Source: Dentipellis sp. KUC8613
Taxonomy: Eukaryota > Basidiomycota > Agaricomycetes > Russulales > Hericiaceae
Assembly (NCBI GenBank): GCA_002286715.1
Contig: NSJX01000004.1
Span: forward strand, 12,253-76,252
Direction: 5' to 3'
DNA: 64,000 nucleotides
Positions 11,880 through 21,792 of this stretch are shown in pieces. The translations under genes and the position numbers were made by a program. A model generated the notes under the pieces. The model had not been told where the DNA came from. It made no database searches and saw nothing but the letters and a program-made list of their open reading frames with translations. How positions within the stretch are numbered: position 1 is the stretch's first letter; every line of letters starts with the position of its first letter.

Positions 11880-12347
11880 CCTCGGCAATTGCCGTACGCT
11901 GCTCGTGGATGCAGCATTCCTGCAGAGACGTGATCTTTCAGGATGAGATAAATTCATTACAAATGTGATTAAATTTTACAACATATACATGAGTGTTCTG
12001 TAGCTTTCGATAAAGACAGGGAATATAATCCCGAATATATACACTCAAGAACGCTTGTTTCTCTAGCAGAGCCTGTAAACATTGACGCGACTTCGTATTT
12101 GTGGGTGATTCAGCCATTCCAATAATCTATAAAATTCAATGCGTATCTGTATAGCTATAATACACATATGTGCAAAGTTTCAAATGGATTGAGTAAGAAT
12201 TGAAGCCAGTATAAATCGAATACGAGGAGTCTGGAAAGCATGTGGCTTTAAGCGTGGGAATCCATTTCCCAAACCTGCAATTTTGGATTCTGCGAGTTCT
12301 GGTGGCTCACCCCATTATTAGAACTGATTCATAGATGAATCAGAACT
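11880..12347. repeat. Dispersed repeat, copy 1, ending in a 20-bp palindrome
   Basis: An AT-richer repeat of about 0.47 kb, homologous over its whole length to copy 2 at 15345-15808 and in its last part to copy 3. Shared landmarks in order are GGCAATT...GCAGCATT near the start, GCGACTTC, GTGGCT...GTGGGAA, and GTGGCTCACCCCATTATTAG. It ends at the perfect hairpin CTGATTCATAGATGAATCAG (12324-12343). The last 44 bp are identical to copy 2. No coding potential. Confidence 0.75.
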
Positions 12348-12399
12348 AGCATACATGGTATCTACTCTGCTTTAATGATGAGAGGCCATGCAGGTTGAC

Positions 12400-15110
12400 A
12401 AGGGGGGGTGTGGTGCAGTTCAAGGGTGCAGAGCACTGCACAAGGACACAACTGTGTGTGCAAGAGCGCGTGCATGGTGGGCCGTTGCTAGGGCGCACAG
12501 CGTGGAACGGCACCGCACAAGGGAATACAATGTGATGCGGAGGTGTGTGAGGTAGCAAGACTACCGGTGAGAGATCACACCATTGCTAGGGCATGTCAGG
12601 CAAGGAGAAGCCGTGATGCACCAGATGTTGTCGATGAGGCACTGTTTTGGTGCATGATGGCCGCGTACTATGATGGCGACGCGGGGGCGTGGGCGGGCAG
12701 CGAGGGCGGCGGGGGGTCATGGCCACGAAATAGCGCCGGTGGGGCGCGCAATGATGGCGTGGGCGCGCATGGGTGCATGTGACGGCGGCGCGAGGGAGTG
12801 AGACGGCGGCAAGGGCCGCAGCAGCAGCGGCGGCGGCGGCGGCGGCGAGCGAGGGCAGGGGGGAGCCAAGGGGGCGTGGCAGGCGTGCGAGACGGCGATG
12901 CAGGGGCGTGGCACGGCTGCGGAGGGGCGGCATGCATGTGCACGAGGGCGGCGGCGGCATGCGAGCGCAGTGGGGGAGCAAGGGGGGAGCGCATGCATGG
13001 GCGCGAGATGGCAATGCAGGTGCGTGGCACAGCTGCGGAGGGGCACGGGGCAGCATCGAGGGAGTGCGAGATGTCGTCAAAGGGGTGCCAGAGGGCCTCC
13101 AGGGTGTTGCTACGGCGCGGGGCAGTGGCACGACGGTGCGGGGCGACGTCGTTGGGGCGTGGGGCGGCGTCGCAGGGGCGCGAGGCGGTGGAGACGGTAT
13201 TGGTGGGCGCAAGACGGCGCGAGCGGACAAGGTACGGGGCGCACATGCGCGAGACGGGGCAGACAGGGCGGACGGCTGCATTGATGGGGGTGTCGCGAAG
13301 GCGTGAGGCGTGGTTGCGAAGGCGCGAGACGGCATCCCGAGGGCGCGTGGCGTCTTTGTGAGAAGGTGCACGATGGCATCGCGAAGGGGGCAGGTAACGA
13401 CGGGCCCGGGACAAGGGAGCGGTGCGACAGCACGACGGTGCGAGAGAGCAGGTGACAGCAGTGCGACGGCGCATGACGGCAACACCCGACGCGGAGAGGG
13501 CCCGCACGGCTCGAGAGCGCAAGCGAGGGCGGCAGTGGGTATGAGGGAGAGCACGGGATTTGAGGGAGGGCGCAGGATTCGAGGAGGCACACGGGGTTCG
13601 AGAGCACGAGCAACGGCGGCTGTGGGGCGCGAGAGAGAGCGCAGGCGTCAAGTGGCGGCTTGCGGGCGGTGCAGAGCGACGTGCAGCGGAGGAGAGAGCG
13701 GTGGAGGCGCGGGAGAGGGCGGCACGGGCACAGCAGCGTCAAACGGCGGCATACGGCTGCACACGGGCGTGGAATGCGCATCCTGCACCAGTGCTAAAGC
13801 GGGCAGGCCGCAGCGACGGCGCATCGGGCGGTTCCGGGGCGGCACGACAGCGTTCGGAGCACCTAGAGGGCATGCAGCGCGCGTCGTCCACCGTTGCTAA
13901 GGCCGGCCGGGTGCAGCGACGGCGCGGGGGGCGGCTACGGGGCGGCGTGAAGGCGTTTGACGTGGTGGGGCGCACGTCCTGTGTCGTTCCTAGGCACGCA
14001 GGGCGCAGCGAAGCAGACGGGGCAGTTGCAAGGCAGCACGTGGGCGTGTATGGCAGCGAAATTGCACCGTTGCTGGGGCGCACGAGGTGGTGAGTGTACG
14101 GGCGAGGCGGCGGCAGCGGGAGCCAGGTCATGCGCGATTGTCTGTCGCGCCGTTGCCAGGACGCGCGGCGTGCGAGACGCACGTCCTCTGTCGTTGCTGG
14201 GGCGTGCGAGGGCGACAGGGGTTCGAGCAATGGCGATGGGTGTTCAAACGAGGGTGACGGGGCGAGTGCAAGTGCAGCCGGTGACAGCGGGTGAAGAGAG
14301 GGTGGGGGTGGGGAGAGGGCACAAGAAGGTCAAGGGCGCGAGAGGGTGGCACGACGACTAGTGAAGGCGGAGGGCGCGAGAGTGGGAGTGGGACGGGACG
14401 GCAGCCGTGGGACGAACGAGGGGGTCTGGGGCTCGAGAACGTGAGCAAGGGCGGCGACGAGCGGGTGAGGGCGGCGGTGGACGAGCAAGGGCGGCAGTGG
14501 GCACGCGAAGACGGCGGTGAGGCGTGCTGAGGCGCGAGAGGGCGGCAACGGGACCGCGTGCAGTGCGTCGACGGCGTGTACGGTGTGCGGAGGATGCGGA
14601 GGGTGCGTGGACAGCGCGTGCGGCGCGCGGAGGCCGTGGACAGCGCGGTTGGGGGCTGCAGAGGCCGCGAAGACAGCGCGTGCGGCGCGTCGACAGCGTG
14701 TACGGCGCACGGATGGCGCGAACGGCGCGAGGAGGGCGGTTGGAGGCCGTGGAGAGCGCGAACAGCACATTGAGGGTGCGTACAGCACGTCGACAGTGCG
14801 TAGGGCGTGTTGACGGCGCATAGGGCGTGTCGACGGCGCTTGGAGGCGGCGGAGGCAGCGTCGAGGGCGGAGAGGGCGCGTCGAGGGCGTCGAGGGCGCA
14901 TCGAGGGCGCATAGGGCGCATCAAGGGGGGGGGGAGAGGACGGAGAGGGTGCATCGACAGCGAAGAGGGCGCGTCGACGGCACGTCGACGGTGCGTAGGG
15001 TGCAAGACAGCGGCGGGGGGGCCAAAGACAGTGTAGTAGGGCGCAGACGGTGCGGCGGGGGCGAAGACGGCGGGGTCTCGAATGAGGGCAGCAGGTGACA
15101 GGAGTGTGGT
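12400..15110. repeat. G-rich degenerate low-complexity block 2
   Basis: About 2.7 kb of the same kind of sequence as block 1: plus strand G-rich, words such as GGGCGCGAGACGGCG and GCGTCGAGGGCG. The GTTGCTAGGGCGC-like motif recurs at about 12482, 12590, 13885, 14058, 14150 and 14188. The GCGTCGACGGCGT variant dominates 14540-15000. A GCG/GCA run lies at about 12818-12850. Frames of over 300 codons exist in several phases and on both strands here; none has a credible protein. Confidence 0.75.
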
Positions 15111-15344
15111 GGGGCAACATGGCAGGGAGCAAAAAAACTTACCTACCGCGACTTCGTATCGCTCTGCCCCTCGGACTCCTACGTGCCTCTGTCTTGGTTT
15201 GTAAGTGCAGTTCTTCAGGTGCTTCATGTGGCGCGAGTGCATGTGCAAGAGCGGGCGGGAGTGCAAGTGCATTGAGGATGGAAATGGCGACGACCAGGAG
15301 AGTTGAGTGATGAGCTGGCGTGTCGCCAGAGCCACAAAGGCTTT

Positions 15345-15808
15345 TGGCAATTCCCGCGTACAGCTTGTCAATGCAGCATTTGCGCAGAGACAAGCTCTCT
15401 GAGACCCAAATAGATCATCTAAAATCTCAAATAAATTTGGCAACTCGCACAAATACATGGTGTACCTCTGTAAATATTTTCAGGCCAAGTCAATGCATCT
15501 TGCATCGACAATGGTACATCTACCAGTCTGACCCTCTAAAGCACGGCGCGACTTCCAATTTCTGGGTGATGCAGACGTGCAATGTTTTCCAAACTTTTAT
15601 GGAAGGTGTATATACCGGTGTTGTATGTGTCATCAAAATTTCAAAATGATTGAGAGTGAATTGAGCTATACAGAAAATCAAAGAGAAGTGTCTTGAACCA
15701 ATGTGGCTGAAATCCGTGGGAACCAACTTCCCGAACTTGAGATTTTGAAGTTCTGCGAGTTTTAGTGGCTCACCCCATTATTAGAACTGATTCATAGATG
15801 AATCAGAA
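15345..15808. repeat. Dispersed repeat, copy 2, ending in a 20-bp palindrome
   Basis: Same family as copy 1. The order of landmarks and the end at the palindrome (15787-15806) are conserved, with scattered substitutions and small gaps upstream and identity over the last 44 bp. Copy 1 and copy 2 palindromes are 3,463 bp apart and each copy follows a G-rich block, so the two may be parts of a tandem duplication. Confidence 0.75.
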
Positions 15809-15870
15809 TGCCTGAGGCTGCCGATTCAAATCTTGCTTGCACCAGTAAGTTGTTGTTGCCTTGGGCACCA

Positions 15871-15904
15871 ATCAAAACCTCCTGCAATGGCAGGAGGTTT
15901 TGAT
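15871..15904. repeat. Perfect hairpin, 15-bp arms
   Basis: Arms ATCAAAACCTCCTGC and its exact reverse complement flank a 4-base loop AATG. It has the shape of a strong stem-loop. The flanks have no gene, so a terminator role is unlikely. Confidence 0.9.
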
Positions 15905-15910
15905 GGTTCC

Positions 15911-15937
15911 TGATCACGTGACAATGTCACATGATCA
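15911..15937. repeat. Inverted repeat, 13-bp arms with one mismatch
   Basis: TGATCACGTGACA and TGTCACATGATCA are separated by one base. The left arm contains the CACGTG E-box core. Confidence 0.85.
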
Positions 15938-16032
15938 GTCTCCGTCAGTACGACCTTTGTTGAAGCATAGATTGTCGAAAGATTGAGCACTATGACATAC
16001 AATGTTCTGTGATGGCAGTAGTTTCCGATAGC

Positions 16033-16059
16033 TGATCATGTGATCAGGTCACATGATCA
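16033..16059. repeat. Perfect inverted repeat, 11-bp arms
   Basis: TGATCATGTGA and its exact complement TCACATGATCA flank a 5-base spacer. It is related in sequence to the palindrome at 15911. Confidence 0.85.
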
Positions 16060-16333
16060 ATTCTCTACAGTAGTGCTATTGTGAAGTGCTCTTGTACTGA
16101 AAAGCTTAAGGGCTTAGATGACAATGTTGAAAAGTCGAGATCCATGGATTTCGACTTTTTGAGTTCTTGTGTATGTTCAGCCACAGAGAATCATTGGCAC
16201 GGATTTTGGGCCGCTACTAGCCATCACCAGAAATCATGATTGTGGGAACTAGCTTCCAGAAGCAGCGAAAAAGTCCTTGACACAGAGGATGTTGATGCGG
16301 ATTCCGGGCCGTCAGCACCCGCCTGCCACAAGC

Positions 16334-16606
16334 ATGGCACGACTTTGCATTTCTGAGCGATCCAGGCATTCAAAAATTGTGCTAATTTTCTTCTAGGCAT
16401 TCACACTGTATATCTATATGTGCCCCAAATTTTGTGTGGATTGAACAAGATTTGAGCTGTGTAGAAATGGTTTACACTTTGAAGTGAACAATTGTGGCTG
16501 AAGCCATGGGAGACCATTCCCCGAAGCAGCGAAAAAGTTGAGGATGTTGATTCTGCAAACTGTAGTGAGAATGTCGATACTTAAGACTGATTCATAGATG
16601 AATCAG
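16334..16606. repeat. Dispersed repeat, copy 3 (diverged, 5' truncated)
   Basis: About 270 bp homologous to the 3' part of copies 1 and 2 (GCACGACTTTGCATTTCTG..., then GTGGCTGAAGCCATGGGAGACC). It ends in the same palindrome CTGATTCATAGATGAATCAG at 16587-16606. The CTCACCCCATTATTAG segment just before the palindrome is lost or diverged. Confidence 0.65.
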
Positions 16607-19161
16607 AAAAAGTGCAAGCACGGAGTGGTTGCACATCGAGGAGAGCCGTGCAAAGGCCATGCTGAAGAAGGTGAGCAAGAGGAAGGAGTGAAAGAAGAAA
16701 AAGCAGATTACCGTAAATCGATAGGCACCCGCTTACATAACTTTTCCCTTCATGGATCTGGTGTGTGCTCAAAACAGTACTTATGCCCATCCTCTCCCCA
16801 TTGCCCTCCTACTCAGCTTCTCGGTAAGGTGCGCGCTCTATTGCCCTATTGTGCACCCTGCTGTCGCCGCCGCTAACGCGACATTTGTGTCTTGATGTCC
16901 GACACTGCACCCGCTCCGACACCCGACGCAGTTGTGTGCCTCTTTGCATGCACAGCCCACACATACACAACCCAGTGCACCCCCTCAATGTGTCAAGGAG
17001 CCCGCAGATGCAAAGGGTAGGATCGCAGAAGTGTAATTGCAGGGGCAGCAGCCCGGGGAACAGTCAGGTGAGAACTACTACCCTTTCCGCTGATGCACTC
17101 TCATTTTGACTTGGACCTTTTAGTCTGCTTTCCTTCCTCTCCCCTTCACACATGTCCGCACTCTCGCCCCTTCGTGACAATCAGTCACCCTGTTGTGCCT
17201 CGCACGCCTCTCGGACCTGCGCACAATGGCATCTTGGCTTCTCGCGCCCCTCTCGTGCCTGCACACCCCCCATGTACACCATCTCCCTCTCGGCCTGCTT
17301 GCACCCTCTCTCGCTTGCATGCCATCACATGTACACACTGCTGCTCTCGCTTGTGCTTGTACGTCCAACTGCACGTGTTCTTCCCCTCCAGGACCCCCAG
17401 AATTGATGCCAGATTCATAAGACTGACTTGAATGGGGATGTCCAAAATGAGTACTCATAGTTCACCATCTCAATTTCCCTGACCCATGCATGTACATAGA
17501 TGTATCCATCGAATCATATGTACTATATATGTATATCTGAGCTGTCAATAAATTCCATATCGCGAAAGAGTCGAACTCGGCTCTTTGGCTCTCTAGCGCA
17601 GCTAGGCTCCCTAGTGTGTCGAGATTCTTCTCTCCCACCTCTTTCCTATCAAGAATTTCTCCGCTGATCATTGCTCGTCTTGAAGCTTCAAGCATCAATC
17701 CTCGAGTTGCTCTAGTTCCTTGGTTTTCTGGTCTATCACCTCGTTTCGCCCACACACTCTCCTACATATCTTCATATGCTCGCACTCTTGTCCTCACCTG
17801 CTCATATGTGCTCGACCATTATCCCGCCTTCCTGTGAATGCTCTCGTGAATCCTCTCAGAACACCCTTCACGAGCTCCCTTATATGTTTGTGCTCTAGTT
17901 GTCTTCAGCTGTCCTTGCTTGCTTGCTTCTGGCTTCTCGTGCGTGCACGTGCTTGTACACCTCATCTTCGTGCCGTGGAACCCTTGTGCTTACTCTCGAC
18001 TGTGCCCCTTTTCTCAATCTGTCACACACTCTCACCTTCATGAGCCCTGGTCCTTGCTTTCTTGCATTGCGACAAGTATCTGCACCCCTGCATTCTAGCA
18101 TGCCGAATCTGGCCCCTTGCGTGCCCCATGCCTTCTCTTGCTCACATTTCCTTACCTCTTGTATATTCTGATATACATTTTCACTTTTGCCTTGCAGCCG
18201 CTATACTTAGTTTCCTTATGTATAATTGTGCAATATAGTGATATTTCTTCCCAACGTGTGAAACGTGGCAAATAGAGAATCGGTAGCAGTGCAACAAGGG
18301 CTACAAGGTTGCTGCATCTCTGGTAATATATGACAGATCTTCCAAAGCTCTCAAGATCTAGCCATGTATCAAAATCTAGTTTCAACTTGCCAGTCGCTAT
18401 ATGCCAAATACAAGCAGCTTGTTTGTACCTTATATGTGTCACTCAGCACTGTAAGCGATTGTGGGCCTTTCAGCAATTGTGGGTCTTGTAAGTGGTTACA
18501 AGGTTCTTAAAAGTGCTTTTCCCCATGCACACATTTCTCCGATGAACGTCAACTCGACCACTGACGCGCACGAGCACTGCACACACCGTATGGTCAGCAA
18601 ACTGTCTGGAACCACAAAAATATTTGCATATCCCAGTAGGGAATATGAAGAGCTCACCGTCTGCTGAGCAGAGCTGTCACCTACTCGGCTTTTGGGCAAG
18701 TTGCATGCAACTCATCGATGGAGCAGACTGAGGTCGCCCAGGCTGTCGGACATTGAAGTTGTCACGCTTTGGCTAGAACAAACAACATTAGCTCCGGTCA
18801 GAGACTGGAGACAGAGACTTGGAGATGCAGACTTTCCATTTCACGTCCATCCTCAGGGTTACGAATTCCGACATGGGAACACCCTTGCAAGCAAGGGAAT
18901 CTTAACTTACATTATTTCCGATGTGGATGATCATAAGGCACAATGATTCTACTATCACTTGTATGAAATGGACACAATACAGTTGACAGAAGTCGGAACC
19001 CAACCAGGCATCACATCATGCAGAGCCAGTAACAAACAAGAGGACAGTATGATCGACATTCAGTGGCAAACGAAAAAGGAATCTGTTAAATGGTGAAGAG
19101 GCATAAAATGTTCTATCGTACGAGCACACATCACGGACATCTCCATGAGCGAGCTCAACAT
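16607..19161. other. Gene-poor interval
   Basis: No supported gene in 2.5 kb. From 17100 to 18150 the plus strand is pyrimidine-rich with words such as TCTCGCGCCC, TCTCGTGCC and CTTGCACCC. It looks like a more eroded, opposite-orientation relative of the G-rich blocks. The remainder is AT-richer with short frames only. I see no tRNA. Confidence 0.4.
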
Positions 19162-19879
19162 TCACTCGGACGTCGCTGTGGCGACACGGTCACGAAGTCC
19201 TTCCGCTGTCACAGTCGTGTCGTTATGGGACGTCGTGGAACGAGTCTGCTGACTGATGTTGGTGAGCAGAGGCTTCAAGAGATTGTAGTACGTAGTTTGA
19301 GCACCCTGGAAAGATGACGATGATGATCATGTCAGACCAAGTCTCCAAGGCATGGATAGCACTCACGCGGAAGGCAGGCAACTGCAACCAGAGGATGAAT
19401 GCCGTCTTGAATGCAAAATACCACGGGAAGTAGTACAAAACGACGCGCAGCGCGAAACCCTCGAGGAAGTTGAAGAAGCCGAACACGACCCAATAAGTAA
19501 GCCACTGAACGTCATCCTGATGGCCGGGAGTCTCGAGCGCCTTGAAGGAGAGATAAGCAGGGAGTGCCCATCCAACGAGGTTCGAAACAGGGGCGGCAAG
19601 GGCATTGATGAAGTGGAATAGGGTGACGAGGGATACGGTGCCGATGAAGGCATAAGTCTTCGGAACCTGCGTGCGCTGCTCGATATTCACCAGGAAAGGA
19701 TACTTCGAGAGCTACATTGATCGCGTGGCACATGACAAGAAATAATCGGTCAAACAGACTAATTGTGAGATAAAAAGATCACAAACCTCTTTGTCCAGCT
19801 GCTGAATATAGTAGCTGGCCTTGGTTTGGGCTTGCTGGAAAACGGGATGCTGCTGAACCTTCTGTTGAGCGGACGACAT
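19162..19879 (-). CDS. YOP1: Yop1/REEP (TB2/DP1/HVA22) ER membrane-shaping protein
   Basis: Three exons give a 193-residue protein: 19787-19879, 19367-19711 and 19162-19305, each with GT/AG introns of 75 and 61 bp and consistent phase. The start MSSAQQKVQQHPVF and the segment LSKYPFLVNIEQRTQVPKTY match the Yop1 N-terminus. The centre contains two long hydrophobic hairpins, the TB2/DP1 hallmark (WLTYWVVFGFFNFLEGF, YFPWYFAFKTAFILWLQLPA). The C-terminal exon begins RGAQTTYYNLLKPLL, the usual sequence after the second hairpin. The family inserts wedge-like hairpins in the ER membrane and stabilises tubules together with reticulons and Sey1. It is divergently arranged with OST5 across 328 bp. Confidence 0.93.
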
Positions 19880-20207
19880 CTGGACGAAAAGAGTTGTCGT
19901 AGCAACGCAACGCGGTCAACAACATGATGAGAACACAGTATACGATGATTCGACAGGGAGACGTACAGCTGACTCCAGACGGATGAGAAGAGAGCGAGGA
20001 GAGAATGCGGTCGTAAACTGAAGTGAGAGGGAGGAAGAAAGAAAGAGGAGCAGGCGACAGCGGTTGATATGGCGTTGATGACACGTGTTTGCGTCACCAC
20101 CAGAATACGTCAGCTTGGGGCGAGGCTCTCCGCCACTCAGCCCTGTTGGCACACTCTACCGGGTTCTCACTTCAAAGCACTGCACCTCCGTCCACTCCTC
20201 CATCCTC
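19880..20207. promoter_or_regulatory. Shared divergent promoter of YOP1 and OST5
   Basis: The 328 bp between the two start codons must hold both promoters. CT/GA-rich tracts are visible, as is usual in fungal promoters; no specific factor site is certain. Confidence 0.5.
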
Positions 20208-20580
20208 ATGGCCCAAGACAGCACCCTGTCTTATGATGCTATCAAGGTACGCGCTCTGTTTTGTTTACCTGCCTCTTTCTTCGCAGATTCTCAATTGGTG
20301 CCTAGCATCTTCACAGAACTCTCCCAACATTCTCTCCATACGTGCCAATAGGCCTCCTCCCTTACCTTGCCTTCGTCCTTCTGACAGCAACGTTTGGTCT
20401 TGCTTTCTACTTCTCCACGTACGTCTCCAAAATCATGGGACGTATATACATGTGACACGTGTCTCTAGGCTTTCCAAAGATACCCTACCGATCCGTGAGA
20501 CGGCTGTGGCTATGACTGCTAGTGCCCTTGGTGGTTTCGGGGTAGTCGCATTATTCTGCACCGTAGGAGTGTACGTATAG
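20208..20580 (+). CDS. OST5: Oligosaccharyltransferase subunit Ost5 (TMEM258 family)
   Basis: Exons 20208-20246, 20306-20418 and 20469-20580 encode 87 residues, the usual size of yeast Ost5. The second exon encodes transmembrane helix 1 (LLPYLAFVLLTATFGLAFYF). The third ends in helix 2, whose last residues VGVYV correspond to the conserved C-terminus of TMEM258/Ost5. The protein is a small ER membrane subunit that links Ost1 and the catalytic STT3 subunit in the complex transferring the Glc3Man9GlcNAc2 glycan to Asn in nascent proteins. The first intron acceptor (TAG at 20303-20305) was chosen because it alone keeps the frame open; that junction is less certain than the rest. Confidence 0.85.
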
Positions 20581-21450
20581 TGGGACAGTCTTCGAACGAG
20601 TCATTGCTGTTACTATACTTGTCAGCACATTCAGTTGTTGACGCGCCAACCGTGTTTGCAGGCAACACACTTCGCGACGCACACTGATATCAGCTATAAA
20701 CATTAAAACGTTCAGTCATGTCACTCACAGTGTAAAGAATCGTGGATCCTTCATCTGCGCTGCGCATCTAATGCCAGTCATCAGTACTCATACTTTTTGC
20801 TTCGCAGTACCCTTCGGAATCTACCTGTATCTCTTTGGAATATGCTTCCATGTGGCCACACTTCTCGCATTTTTCTGCTACCTATGCAATACTGGTTGAG
20901 TTTGTCGTATGGTCGAGGAGCCAGTTGTGATCGCACCTTTGATAAACCTTCGCTTCCTTCGTGGATCTTGGTTTGGGTTTTCCGCTTCTGCCGTAGTGCC
21001 GACGGAAATGCATCTGGGTGAGACCGAGTGGTAATTTCGATGTTCTCGTATGCTTAAGCTCAATGAACAATAATAAGAACACAATCATAGGCAATTTGAC
21101 GCACATCTCGCAGGCTCCTCATGGCCGCATTGCTCACACTTAACTAACACCTCTCCTTCCTGTGGAAAATCGAGAAGAGTTCCACAGTCTGGACAAAAGA
21201 GTAGAGAACCTGAGTGTACATGCATCAGGTACCTCGCTGACTAGAGCATAGCATATGAAGTACTGAAACGAACCGATCTTCTGAGCAGACACTGGCATGT
21301 TCATTCTGCAAGATTTGGAAAAGCGTCTTCAAGAAATGACTCGCTTTGCCGTCAGGATAGTCTTCTCACTTTTCAGCACAACTCGTCCAATCTTAGGGGG
21401 CTTGTGCGTGAAGAGACCTGTACGGTACAGTACTGAAAGTCTGAATATGA
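20581..21450. other. Intergenic, nothing recognised
   Basis: About 0.87 kb downstream of OST5 with only short frames and no clear RNA gene or repeat. Confidence 0.4.
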
Positions 21451-21630
21451 GATCTTTTGGGCAGACATGCCGGAAGTGCCGGACTGTCACGCTGCTACAT
21501 GTCACGGATGGCATCACGGAGAACTCGGATATAATAAGTATTCTCATGGTTGGTCCTGCATGTACAGAGTGTGGTTTCGGAGTCCCTTGTCGTCGTCGCG
21601 TAGCCGCCTCTCTCTACTTAGAACGGACAC
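21451..21630. repeat. Inverted copy of a segment at 23685-23903
   Basis: About 180 bp here is the reverse complement of 23685-23903, with small gaps. Shared stretches include CTTTTGGGCAGAC, TGCCGGAAGTGCCGGA, CTACATGTCACGGATGGC and CCTGCATGTACAGAG. It lies just outside the left end of the TIR element described next. Confidence 0.8.
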
Positions 21631-21792
21631 GATCATGAACAGCGAACGCGGGCACGACAGCAGACACAGGCCTCATGCACGGGCAGACAAGATTTTTATG
21701 TTGATTTTTATGTTGATCCATCTGCGGATAGAGATGAATTCTGTGACATTCTTTATTTTCTTGAGCACAAGCAATCGGGAGGAGGGAGGACG

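Noticed and set aside
8522..15132. Many open frames of 150-366 codons on both strands in the G-rich blocks
   Set aside because: They occur in several overlapping phases at once, are made of Arg/Ala/Pro/Cys low-complexity, and follow from GC-rich repeats poor in stop codons. No domain or codon pattern supports a protein.
15871..15904. Hairpin as a bacterial-type transcription terminator
   Set aside because: Eukaryotic context, no upstream gene and no T-run after the stem.
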